From contig CM028326.1 of NCBI GenBank assembly GCA_016647705.1, positions 20,971,901 through 21,035,900 of the forward strand: a stretch of 64,000 nt of DNA, given 5' to 3'. Each line of letters starts with the position of its first letter. The first letter of the stretch is position 1. Origin of the DNA: Eucommia ulmoides. Taxonomy: Eukaryota > Streptophyta > Magnoliopsida > Garryales > Eucommiaceae. The notes below the pieces were generated by a model. The model did no database searches. It was not told where the DNA came from and saw only the letters and a list, made by a program, of their open reading frames with translations. This document shows positions 25,447-36,934 of the stretch, piece after piece. Position numbers and translations under genes: made by a program.

Positions 25447-28042
25447 TGTAAGACCCTAATTGTTGCACACGTATGATTTTAGTTGCATTTTAGAACATTT
25501 AGAAAATAATGGGGTAAGTTGTGTCATTTATTATTTAATTTAAAAATTTAGGGTTTAATTCGCAATTTTAAAAATATTAATTTTAATTTTTGGGTTTAAT
25601 CAATAACTTAACAAAAATTGAGGGGGGGTTAGTGTAATTTTTAAATATATATATATATTTTTTTAATATCTCCTTCTCAACTAAGGAGAACATAATATAT
25701 ATATATACACATGGACATCAAACAAGCGAGAGAGGGACACGCGGCAAGATTACACACACACACACACACACATATTTATACATGCACATCCATACATTAA
25801 GGAGCAAAACAGAAAAAGAAATAGAAAAAAGAGAGAGAAGAGAGGAGGCTGGTCCGACGAGTGTGTAGATGGGACGATCGTGTGCTCTGTGTGTGTCCGC
25901 CGTTCAGCCGTCGTCACTTGTGCATGCGTTCATCAGTGTATGTGTGTGTATCTAATCAGTGTGTGTATGTGTGTTCCTTCATTGATCCGGCGTGTATGTG
26001 TGTGTGTGGTTCGATCGTTTATGTGGGTATGTTGTTCGGTTCGATGGTGTGACTGTGTGTGTGGGTTGTCGTTGATGTCGTGTGGGTGTGGGTGTTGTTC
26101 GTTCGATGGTGTGAAAGTTAGTGGGTTGACGATCGTCGTCGTTCGGTGAGTAGGTAGTCAGCCGACGGTCATCGGCCATCTATGACGGAGTGGGTATAAG
26201 TGTTTCGGCGGGGGTGTGTATGTGTCGTGTGTATGTTGGCCATTCGCCGTCGGTGTGTGGGTTTCGTGTGTGTGTTGGTCGTTCGCCGTTCGTGGGTATG
26301 TGGGTCGCCGACAGTGGGAGTCGGTGAGAGAGTGTGTGTCGTCGGGGGCGAGAACCGAAAGAAAGAAAACAGAAAAAAAAAATAAAAAAAAATCAAATAA
26401 AAATAAAAAATTCAAAAATCAACCACTCGGCAGGCGGGCGATTCGGAACATGTAACGATTCCGTTGGTTAATATGTTAATCGTTAATTATTATTTCTGTC
26501 AAATTAAATTATTAACATTACATTTTGTAATCGCTACGATAATTTTGTAACCGTTAATTTTAATAATGTTGTACAGTAAATATTAACGTAGCAAAATGGA
26601 CAAAATAATAAATTTTGCATAATTAATTTTGAGAAATGAAAAATTGTGCATTTTAGAGCCACGCATTGCATATTAGGGTTTATTTTAAATAAAATATTAA
26701 TTTAGGCCCTATTATTGTTAGGTTCACAGACGCCAGCGTCCTAGTAGTTTCTAACGCTGATATTTTTGCAGTGCGGAAATCGAGGTGAGTGTACTGTCTT
26801 CTAGATAAATTTACAAAATTATATTTTCATATAAATTGTGAAAAATGTGTTTGTTAAAATGGATAATTTTATGATTTATATGGATCAAATAGGTGTTTAA
26901 TGTGGGAAGTGGTTTTATCCGACTATGCCATAGTTTTCTTCTCGTTAGGCGGATATGACCTACGAGACGTGGATTTTCTTCTCTTTAGGCGGATATGACC
27001 TACGAGATGTGGATTTTCTTCTCGTTAGGTAGATTTGACCTACGAGATGTGGATTTTTTTTTCGTTAGACAGTATGACCTACGAGATGTGAATTTTCTTC
27101 TCATTAGGCAGATATGACCTACGAGATGTGATTTTTTTTCTCGTTAGGTGGATATGATCTACGAGATGTGGATTTTCTTCTCGTTAGGCGGATATGACCT
27201 ACGAGATATGAATTTTCTTCTTGTCAGGAGGATATATCCTGCGAGATGTGGATTACCTGCTAGGCGAGTCCTGGAGGGTGGATTGACCCGTCAGGAGTAC
27301 AAATCCTATGGGTGGTACCCCTACCATTGGGGATAATAAATGGCCCTGGTACTGATTGTCACTTTAGTTGGCACAGTTGCACAGGTTACGGTACCGTCGT
27401 AACTCCTGATCGTGAGGTAAACGATCCTATGGCTAGTAGGCAGGTAGTGTGCGGTATTTTATTATACGATGAACTGCCTGGATTGATTGATTTAAATATA
27501 TGATTTTAAATGGATTGACGTAAATATATATTTGCATTGGTTGACTTAAAATGTTTGGATCGGGTGTTTTAAATATACTTTTTCATTACATTAGTGGCAG
27601 TGAAACTGGATTTCCAGCATTGTATGCGATATATGATATTATATTTTGAAACGTGGTATTTAATAAATGTACTTCATCCATCAAATATTTTTATTATGAA
27701 GACGGTACACCGATAAAATATTTGGTTTCAGGTACTGTGGCTAGGAGTGAGTCCACTACTGGCACTAGGTAGAGTTATTTTTGGAAGTGGGCCGGTCAGA
27801 GATGAACCGTGGAAGGTTCGGTACTTTGATGATTTTTGTTGTACATATTTGGGACAGGTGTATTCCCAAATTTTTTATATGAGTATATATAGATATATTT
27901 TGGAGGAAAAAAAAAAAAAATTGATAGCAAGTCATGTGCATTAATACCTATATATGTATGTATTTGGTTGTTTGGTCAGGTTGGGTCGAGGGGACGTTAC
28001 GCCCGACCTTGGGCAGTAGGAGCCCAGGGTAGGGGTGTGATG
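25447..28042 (+). mobile_element. Solo LTR, same long-LTR gypsy family, 2.6 kb, TSD GAACT
   Basis: Begins TGTAAGACCCTAATT and ends in a worn form of the family's GGGGTGTGACA terminus. Identical GAACT flanks it (25442-25446 and 28043-28047). It shares with the copy at 18147 the stretch near GAGTGTACTGTCTTCTA and the GT-rich zone. No primer-binding site or interior adjoins it. It differs from the other two copies in its tandem-repeat cassette and is the most diverged of the three. Confidence 0.85.
26930..27262 (+). repeat. About 40-bp tandem repeats in the solo LTR (about eight units)
   Basis: Units resemble TTCTTCTCGTTAGGCGGATA followed by TGACCTACGAGATGTGGAT. They occupy the same relative place as the 40-bp cluster of the 18147 LTR but have a different sequence, sharing mainly a TTAGGC core. 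Confidence 0.85.
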
Positions 28043-28046
28043 GAAC

Positions 28047-28205
28047 TGGTGCATTAAGAGATCTCAAAAAAGATACAAGGTTGTTAGACTCTTTCACCAT
28101 GTATTCCCATTCTTGACGTAGACTGACGCGATACTCTATTGGATTGGTGTCTTGATCGCTCCAGTAGTCATCATAATATGGTTGTAGAACCCAATATCTA
28201 TAGTG
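28047..28205 (-). pseudogene. Unknown protein, upstream part of the frame split by the solo LTR
   Basis: Minus-strand peptide containing LQPYYDDYWSDQ and LRQEWEYMVKESNNLVSFLR, rich in aromatic residues. It leads across the insertion site into the frame at 25446-25194. Upstream of about 28205 the frame is closed by a stop, so the start is not in view or lies in another exon. Family unknown. Confidence 0.4.
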
Positions 28206-28384
28206 ATCTCAGGGTCTAGGCTAATCTCAAACACCATATGAGTTTTTCTTACTTAAAATACCGTATGAGGTTTCCTCACTTGAATTAATATTTAAAGATA
28301 TCGCGAAAATTATAGGATGAAGAGTTTCTATACAAAACTTAATTTTTATAGTAACATGTGTGAGGGATAATTGACATGTCTCAA

Positions 28385-28760
28385 GCTTTTGTGATGGTTG
28401 ATTGACATTTCAAAATAAGTTTTTCCAGTGTTGATTGACATTTCGTGGCAAACTTTTTCAGTGTAGACAACAGTGTTTTGAACAACTTTTTTAGAGATGC
28501 TTTTATAATCGTTTTTCACTGTTGATTGACATTTCGGGACATACTTCTTTAACATTTGTTAGCAGCGTTTTGAACAACTTTTTCAGAGATGCCTTTATTG
28601 TATTTTTTCACTATTGATTGACGTTTCGGGGCATGCTTCTTCAGCCTTTGTCAACAGAGTTTTGAACAATTTTTTCAGAGATGCCTTTACAGTTTTTTTT
28701 CACTGTTGATTGATGTCTCGAGGCATGCTTTTTCAGCCTTCTTTATCCTTTGTCAGTAGT
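28385..28760 (+). repeat. 91-bp minisatellite, about four units
   Basis: GTTGATTGACATTTC-type anchors occur near 28430, 28521, 28612 and 28704, spaced about 91 bp, with an extra partial unit near 28396. Each unit also has TTTTGAACAACTTTTTCAGA. Units have drifted by several substitutions. Confidence 0.85.
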
Positions 28761-29099
28761 GTTCATAATTTTTAGGCTTTGTCAATCTTTTCAACCTTTA
28801 TTAGGCTTTCTCAGTCTTTTCCAGCCTTTGTCATCAGTACAACCGTCATCATAACTGATTTGACAAATCAGTTCAACTTTTATCCTGTTGTCAGTGCGGA
28901 TGGAGAAAACAACTTTATTACGATTGATTAGATAATTCAATTCAGTGTTTATATCCATATATGTGCGTATATATACATGAGACTTTATGTCCATTGTAAT
29001 CACTCTAAACATACCTTAAATCGAAGTTTAAAATTTTCATATCTCGTTTAAAAAAAAATGTACACGGTGAGAGATCTGTATCATTCAATAGGACATCAC

Positions 29100-29500
29100 T
29101 AGTTTTTGGAAGACGAGTTTTCATACTTTTTAGATCCAAGAGTTCATTACTCTTCACGGTGGGTATCAATGATGTTGGAGGAATACACTTATCATGTGAA
29201 CCAAGTAGAGATTATGGTGGACGAATGCAAACAATACAATATTTCAATAGTGCGTCAATTGGTAAGAATAATACTAATAGACACGCCACATGATCTTCAG
29301 ATGGTGTTGCATCGCTACTGCGAAGAAAATAACTGAATGCAAATTCGAATTCGAATTCATCAACATGAGCTTCAAATGAGGGCACGGGAGCATCTCTAAG
29401 AAAGTTTGGTTGGCGAAGCGCATACTTACATGAGATGCTCAAGGGAACCTCAATATCAGTCAGATATTGAAAAGTTTGATGATGAGAATAATATATAATA
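29100..29500 (+). pseudogene. Unrecognised coding-like stretch
   Basis: A plus-strand frame from about 29106 gives a non-repetitive peptide (LDPRVHYSSRWVSMMLEEY, IILIDTPHDLQMVLHRYCEE) to a stop at 29334. The same frame stays coding-like with one more stop to about 29490. No ATG context, domain or homolog can be named. It probably belongs to an old transposon or a gene relic. Confidence 0.3.
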
Positions 29501-29875
29501 ATTTAGTTTTGGTGAATTGCAGTTTAACTATGTATTTCTTTCAAGTCTAATGTATCGTTTCTACGTTAAATTATAATAACGATATTTCTATCAAAAAATA
29601 TATTTTTCTCTTCATTTACATTCCAAAAACACACATACGATAAGAAAGGTTTATAATACTAGGACAGTATGTAGAAAGAAACATATAGTCTATTACAAAC
29701 ACAACTACTAGAAAATATGAGTTTAAAATAAAGTCTGATAGACGGGTGGATCAACAAACCTTCGTGCTCAGATATCTTCAAGGGCAGTCTAGTAATCCAT
29801 ATATATACCATTAGGAAATTATGCAAACTCGTTAAATTCAAATAAATAGTCCCAACCCTTTGAAGTCATCCTAAC

Positions 29876-30869
29876 CAATGTTTTAAAATCGGACCGGGCT
29901 GGGCCGGTTCAACTGGTTGAACCGTCAATCGGTCCAAATTCTGGTTTGGTCAACCAGTAAAACCCGTTTTAGGGTAAAAACCAGAAAAATCGGTGAACCA
30001 ACCATTTGAACAGGCGAATCGGAACGGGTTTGTCTCAATCAACCGATTTTTTCACAAAAGTCACAAGTAAAAAAGAAAATGACCCTCCCAAAACTCTAAA
30101 AGTTGGTGATGTTACTTCATTTTTACTTTTTCTTTTTCACTTTCACCAGTTTGCTTCCTTCCTTCTTCACCAAGCCATTCCAAAATCCAAATCTCTTCCT
30201 ATTCCCATTCGCAAGAATCAAATCACGATTGAGCCTCCAAACCAAATCACGATCTGCGACAACCGTTCGTCTTCGTCATCGTCCATGGTCTAGCTCATGC
30301 TGTTGTCGTTCGTTGTCCAGAGTCCAACTCACATTGCCGTCGTCGATCTTCATTGATGGTCCACCTCACGCCGTCGTCGTCGTCTGTCGTCCATGGTCCA
30401 ACTCACTTCGTTATCCATGGTGCAACTTATGTCGTCGTCGTTCTGGGTTTCCCAACTCAAGTCGTCGTGTCAGTCATCTGATGCCTCACAAGTTGGATAA
30501 TATTTAGGTTTATTTATTTATTTACTGTTTAATAATGTATTTAATTATTGTTTGTTATTGGTTTAATTTGTTTAATGTAATTGGTGTTTAATTTTCGAAT
30601 TGTTTAAGGGTTGTTTTATTGAAAAATGTTAAGTTTTGTTTTGATTTTTCTTAATATATATTATTATTTTTTTGTTGTTTTTTATATTTACTATTATTTT
30701 TTTAAAATTATATATTTTCCATTTTTTGTATTTTTTAATATTTTATATTTTTGGAAATATTTTATTTTTTAATGATGTAATTATGACATCATGGTTCGAT
30801 CGTGGTTCGTCTGCCGGTTGAACCGGTGACTTTTCCAGTTCGATGACTGTTTCGGGCTTAAAAACATTG
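29876..30869. mobile_element. Non-autonomous hAT element, 994 bp, TSD ATCCTAAC/ATCCTAAT
   Basis: Left end CAATGTTTTAAAATCGGACC pairs with the right end, which on the complement reads CAATGTTTTTAAGCCCG. The flanking 8-mers differ by one base (29868-29875 and 30870-30877). Subterminal zones hold many CCGGTT/AACCGG motifs, including a near palindrome GGTTCAACTGGTTGAACC. The middle (about 30080-30510) is CT-rich and then codon-like, as in a 5' UTR plus first exon. No transposase. It resembles the 12645 element in layout but has different termini. Confidence 0.82.
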
Positions 30870-31254
30870 ATCCTAATTACTAAGTTGTTCATCGATTTCG
30901 GTAAGTACTTCACCGCTCTACCTTTCTCATTTAGAAGTTGTGCAAACTTACCAATGTTTATCACATCCTCAACAGAAGCCTTACAGTCACAATAAATTAC
31001 GCAATTGTGAACATTGTTTCGTTCAACATGAAAAGGCCTTCACGAATACTTCGTACGCCAACATCTTTTTGATGCTCTAGTAAAGTGTCGCCGCATACCA
31101 ACTCTGTCCCTGCAAAATCGCTATACTAGTGACCTGATCTCATTCTAATTAGCCCCTTAATGTAGAGACATGCTAACCAGTTATTTGACCACTAACATTC
31201 ATCAAATACTTGCCTAAAAAATAAAAAACCATCAAATTAGGAATGAAAATAAAA

Positions 31255-32729
31255 GGGAAAAAATACATTTTAAACCTTCTAGGTATTGATACATTTCTAA
31301 ATGATCCTTCTCCGTTTGAGCGTTTCATTTTAAACCATTTAAGTATCTGCACGTTTTTATTCGGTCCTTCTGTCAAAACTAACATAATTTTGAGGGCAAA
31401 ACAATGTTTTTCTATTTTTTAATCATTTTTAATTAGGTTTCAAAAAAGATATGCTAATGGGGAGTGGGTCCCACTGGCTTCATTTATTAATAAACCCATT
31501 TCCAATTCTTCCTTCCACCTATAAACAATACCCATAACCAAATGCCCTCAAGAAGGAAAAAAAAAAAACAGAACTTATCATCTCTCTCTTTTGTCCCTCT
31601 CGACACATGGACATTATCTTCACAAGAAATCAACAAGAATCATTTCACTCTTGGATTCTCAAAAAGTTGTTAATTCAATTGAGATGTGTAAAATCATCAA
31701 CCCCATTTCTTCTCTCTCTCTCTTTCTCTCTCCAACTATAATCTAGAGAGATAGATTTGTAGATTTATTACAAGAATTCTTCTTTGTTCAGACAATTTGA
31801 TTCATCTTCTTCCCTGCAAATCATCTCTGCAAAAAAATAATAATAATAATAAAGAATCATCCTTGATTCTGTCTTCTTTATGCTTCATCCAATTTTTCAA
31901 TTCATCTGAATCAAACCCTCATCTCTCTCTTTCTTTGTCTCTCTCACCCTCACAGAACTATGGAGGTTGGGATAGATGAAGCGAGCTCGTCCTCAAATGT
32001 CCTCCACCTTCCCAGAGAAAACTCATCGCTCTTGGGCAAAACCCACATCTCCTCCCAGACCAAGACCTTCGACAATGTATTCATCGCCATCGTCAGCGCC
32101 AGAGTCCTCGGTCTTTCCTACATCTTCAAGAAGACCGACTGGGTCATAGGCTCCCTCATGCTATTCTCGGTCACTTTCCTCACCTACCAATGTATGTTGC
32201 TCCTCGTCCAAACCCACCGATGGCTCGAGACCCACCTCGGATTCACCAAAATATTATCCTTCGGCGACCTGGGTTTTGCCGTTTCCGGTCCCGTTGGTCA
32301 ATTTGCTGTCGACGCCATGATCGTCCTCTCTCAAGCCGAATTCTGTGTAAGCTATCTAATCTTCGTAGCCAACACCTTAGCCTACATCTTCAATTACTCA
32401 TCAACGCCAAACCTAGATTCCTTCAAAATCCTCGGATTATCGCCAAAATCTTTCTACATCTGGGCGTGTTTCCCCTTCTAATTGGAGAGAGAGAGTTTAG
32501 GGTGGGAGAGAGAGAGAAATGGGAAGAAAAAGAAAAAAAATCATTAAAAAATTAAAAATATGTAAAAAGACCGCTTTGACCCTCTATTATGTTAACTTTG
32601 ACAGTTTTTTTGATATAATGATGGAATAAAAATGTGCTAATACCTAGAGGTTTAAAATGAAACGCTCAAACGGAAAAGGGTCATTTAGAAATGTGTCAAT
32701 ACCTAGAGGGTTTAAAATGTACTTTTCCC
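31255..32729 (+). mobile_element. Pack-MULE-like element, 1475 bp, carrying an AVT3-like gene fragment
   Basis: Long terminal inverted repeats of about 170-190 bp are visible: left 31255-31435 and right about 32550-32729 share GGGAAAA, TACATTTTAAACC, CTAGGTATTGA, ACATTTCTAAATGA and CCGTTTGAGCGTTTCATTTT on opposite strands. Long inverted repeats around a host-gene fragment and no transposase are the hallmark of Pack-MULEs. The flanking 9-mers AAAATAAAA (31246-31254) and AAACAAAAA (32730-32738) agree at seven of nine places, a weak target duplication in A-rich DNA. The cargo includes 5' UTR-like CT-rich sequence and the transporter fragment. The autonomous partner may be a MULE elsewhere; the dead one at 14638 cannot be linked to these ends. 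Confidence 0.85.
31960..32481 (+). pseudogene. AVT3-like: AVT3-type vacuolar amino-acid transporter, captured 5' fragment
   Basis: A 173-codon intronless frame with the family's N-terminal half: NSSLLGKTHISSQTKTF, VFIAIVSARVLGLSYIFKK, the FGDLGFAV loop, VDAMIVLSQAEFCVSYLIFV and GLSPKSFYIW. At least three hydrophobic membrane segments are present; intact proteins have about 420-430 residues and around eleven segments and export amino acids from the vacuole. The frame stops just after ACFPF where family members continue. Several conserved positions are altered as I recall them: GAGVLGLPY is SARVLGLSY, TGW is TDW, SQAGF is SQAEF. All of these fit G-to-A or C-to-T changes. The ATG at 31960 fits the family start. 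It lies wholly inside the Pack-MULE-like element, so it is a transposon passenger, not a working transporter. Confidence 0.88.
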
Positions 32730-33109
32730 AAACAAAAATAGAGTAATATATATATATATATTCAAAACATTTACCGTAGTCTTCTTCATATATTCTATTT
32801 ATTCTCTTCAAAAACGTTTTACTGGAGCAATCAGGTAATTAAATTGAGAACTGATTTCTCCTATTTATAGAAAATTAAGGGTAGGAAATGGTAAGGAGAT
32901 TGGAGGGAAATTGAGAAGAAAATAGAGGAAAAAATTTTGGCGGGAAAAAAAAATACATCAAATTGGAGGGAAATAGTTTGGCGAGAAAGTGGTTGGCCAA
33001 TTTTTTTTGGCACAAAAAATTGCCTATATATACATCTATACTTTCAAAATTATCGTTCGCACCACATTCATTTCTCTTCTCCGTATTCATTACTCAAAAA
33101 ATTAGTTCA

Positions 33110-33892
33110 AATGAAAAGCGGGTCAGGAAACGATAAAGGTAAGGGTAAAAGCAAGGAAAAAATGAAGATATATTGCACTGGTGAGGGTTCAAGGATAAGA
33201 GACCATACTACGTATCAAGATGAGATAGGTATATGGTATGAAATCTAGATAAGCCGATCAAAAGTCATACATTGGAGCGAGGACGAACCGCGATGCCCAC
33301 TACTATGGTATGACACCTGAGACAGGTTGTGTTACACCCAGGATGTATGCGGTCCATGAGATGTTATTACAGATTGCACTAGTGTTCAACGACAACTAGA
33401 TCTTTCTGGGGCATAGTTGAATCCAATCACGAGGAAACAAACTTTCTTAGTACACAGTGATCCTTTCAAACAAACTATTATATGGGTCAATCGTCATTAC
33501 CAGGAGAGTTACAACTACACAGAATGAGACAAGGATAGTGAAGAGGTAAAGAATTTACAATGGCCATCGCTAATGGCAAAGAGAAACCTTTATGAGATAA
33601 GGTCTCATATGTACCAACTTAAAATTCCGAAATTACGGTCTTTCGAAATTTTGATAAACGAACCGGATAATATCGACAAAATTTATCACGCATTGAAACG
33701 AGAAATAAAACAAATGGAGAAACGAATTCATGTCAAATAGAGATTTCACCAGATTCGGAAGACTAATGCACCAAATGCAAATGAGCAGGCATTGAGGTAC
33801 TTTACCGATCACAAATACACCGATGACTCACAGCTGTCCAATTACGAAGATGGAGAGATTTACTATGAATGGTTTGATAAAACTAAGTAGTT
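33110..33892 (+). pseudogene. Decayed gene of unknown family with a recognisable promoter
   Basis: A TATA-like CTATATATACATC lies at about 33022, some 88 bp before an ATG at 33110. The first frame starts MKSGSGNDKGKGKSKEKMK and ends at a stop at 33246. Coding-like peptides continue in shifted frames, for example RDAHYYGMTPETGCVTPRMY near 33285 and SFEILINEPDNIDKIYHALK near 33640, ending with YEDGEIYYEWFDKTK at a TAG (33888-33890). At least one frame change and several stops break it. No domain is recognised; a lysine-rich N-terminus suggests nuclear or nucleic-acid binding, but this is only a guess. Confidence 0.45.
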
Positions 33893-34191
33893 ATCGATGT
33901 TAAAAAAGTTCAATGATGGGTAGTATTTTCTAATTTATGTAATGTTTTCTTTTTTCTTTTTACGATTACTACTTGTACTTGTCATTGTGTTTAAATTTAA
34001 TTTGATGTCTATCTCCGTTATTTTAAGTTCTTTTATCTTTTATTGTGACTTTTTTTTTTTTTATTGATAATCATTAATAAAATTTAAAAAAAAAAAATTT
34101 ACTAACCGCCACAAATTGGGAGATATTATATTAGTTAAAAACTAATTATCTTTATTTTTTTCTTTGTTTAATAAACTTTATTTATGTATTA

Positions 34192-36800
34192 CTAGCGTAT
34201 AACCCGTGCCTAAAGGCACGGGTGTAAAAAAATATTAAACTTAATTTATTTATTTTTAGATAACTTCCTCTATTTATTCAACATTCTACATCTGTTTTAT
34301 TAAAATATCAATAAAAAATTAACATTTAAATACCATTACTACCTAACAATGTATATTACAAATACAACATAATCAACATTGATAACATAAATATTCGTCT
34401 ATTCAAATAATACCACAACTAAGTCTAAGTTAAACCAAAACAAATCAAATCAAAAAATACTTATTGCCTATCTAAATCTCACTATTTCAACGATACATTT
34501 TGTATATGTAACTAAATAATTAATAATTCAAAAATAAAAATATAGTTTCATTGGAAATGATTAAAATTAAAAAAAAAAATAGAATTTAAAATAAAAAAGA
34601 AACTTGCATTACTTTCTAGTAACTAATTTACAAAAAAAATATAACAAAATTAAAATTACATCTCTTTTAGTAACTTCTAGTCTACAGTGTAATACAACAA
34701 TAGACAAACATTAATGGTTATACAATGAAAAATGAATTTTGCTTATGAATTTTAATAGACCCTTTTGTAAAATTGATTCCTGAATAATAAACAAAGATAA
34801 ATTATATTCACTAACTTCTAAAAATATTTTAACAGCAACAACCAAACTATCCCAATTAAATATAATTCTTATTGAGAAATGTTATCTTATGAACATTAAT
34901 TATATTTGTATGTTTCTAAGTTTATATAACAAAATTATTCCCATCCTTTTTAATCTCTTTCGTTGACACAACATTATACACATGTTTTTATTAAAACATC
35001 AACAATAATTAACACGTAAATACCATCACCTAAAAACAATATATATTACAATTACAACACAATCAATATTCAATAATACAAATATTTGCCTATTAAATAG
35101 TGCCACATTTAAGCATGACTTAAACAGAAATAAAATCAAAACAAAAAATGCATACTACTTATCCGAATCTCATTACATCAATCAATGAATAGAAACACAA
35201 TGGATTATCGGAATAGAACATAGGAAAAAATAAATTTTTGAATAGATCAAAATAATAGGAAGAAATCTACAGACTAAAATAGTAGAGAAAAATCACCAAA
35301 ACAATTGAACATTCCAAACCAAACATGCAACATAAACCAAAATAAACAAACCGAAATATATATGGAGAACCGGCGAAACGGTTGGCATATTTGGATTGAA
35401 GGATAATCGTTGATCAGCTATGTTCTCTCTACATCATTTAAATAAATCTAAAAAACTGTGAACAAACAACAAATCGTGGTCATATCTAAACAAAAAAGTG
35501 AAAAATAAATAATTGTTAGAAACATATTTCAGATCAAACTCCCTTGCGTTGAAATTAACGGTTACACATAATCAGTTGATGAAAAATAGAAACATATTCC
35601 AAAAGATGTTCCAAAAATCAACCAAAATCAAATAGAAACATAAACATACACACCAAAAAAACGACACCCAAGTGTAGACCAGTAGACACGATTACAAAAA
35701 AAAAAACAAAAAACATTACCTTCAGCTTATGTAGACCAGCTGACACGATGAATCTAAAAATAAAAATAAAAATTGAAGCATTTGCTTTACAAAAATCTCA
35801 GACCAATTTTGAGTACTCACTGTTGGGAAGTTGCAATGAGCTACCTAAACAACTTCATACTAATTTTTTTTTTTTGCAAAAAATAGAACTAGATCGACAA
35901 ACAATTAAAGAATCAGCAAAACGTTAGTAAAGTGAAAGGGTAATTGGCATTGACCTCATTTCTAGTACAATGAAAATAAAGTAAAAATATGTAAACTGTA
36001 AAAACCAAAAATATAGAAACTTATTGAGTATATAGATCAATAAAAATCAAGAAATAATACTGCAACCTGAATCGGATCTAACATCAAAATACCAACACTG
36101 ACATATCATACCTGTCGACAAAACAAAGAGAAAAATAATATTTTCCTCTGCAATCCACGGTGAGGCGCCATGGCCTTTGATTTATACTCAATTGTTTGTC
36201 ACCATAGTCACCACACCTAATTTCAAAATTCTAACTAAATTACAAAGAAACGATTGAGGAAATAGAGAGATAGAGAAAGAGGCGTACCTACGAACACCGG
36301 ATAACGTGGATGGCCATGGCGGTGGTTAGATCTGACTTCAACGGTAATGGGCGGTGTTACAGTAGCGGGGATGGATGGACGGTGGTGGCCGCCTGTAAGA
36401 CGAGAGCAAAAGAGAGAGAAGAGAGAGAGAAGACCTCTTACCTTTGGCCAGAGGTGAGCGGCGACGGAGTGGTGAGGAAGACATCAACAGCGATGGAGGA
36501 AGACAACGGCGCGATGGTGATGGCGATGGTGACTGCGGCATGGAGTTGGCGAGGAAGATCGAGATGGGGTGGGGATGGCGATGGAGATCAGTGAGAGCAA
36601 GGGTGAGATAGAGAGACATTGGATGAGAGTGAAAGAAAAACGGTAGAGAGAGAGAGACAATTGGAGAATGAACGATGGAAAGGTTAGATAATTAGGGATA
36701 AGGGTAATTGGAGAGAGAGATTGAGACAATTAGGGTTAGGAGTTACGAAACCTTCCTATTCAGAAACGGAAAGATGAGAAGTTTGGTTAATTAACTAAAT
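34192..36800 (-). mobile_element. Helitron (minus strand): 3' end clear, 5' end approximate
   Basis: On the minus strand the sequence reads CCCGTGCC-TTTA-GGCACGGG (an 8-bp-stem hairpin), seven bases later CTAG (34195-34192), and then T: the classic Helitron 3' end inserted before a T. Inside, about 250 bp at 34235-34490 is repeated imperfectly at 34930-35190. A GC-richer patch at 36300-36620 with a CT-rich leader on the minus strand looks like a captured gene start. No Rep/helicase is encoded. The 5' TC end could not be fixed; 36800 is a rough limit set by the nearby LTR insertion. Confidence 0.5.
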
Positions 36801-36934
36801 TAATATTTAAATTAGGATAAATTAGTATCAATGCCTAAAATAAAATTAGTATACCTTGATCAATATTTTAATTAGGAAAAATTAAGTAAATCAATGCCTA
36901 AAATAAAAGTAATTTGTCTCAATCATAGTAATAT

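Noticed and set aside
18147-28042. One gypsy element with LTRs at 18147 and 25447 as a 5'/3' pair
   Set aside because: The 25447 LTR has its own GAACT duplication and splits a minus-strand open frame that continues on both sides, so it is an independent solo insertion.
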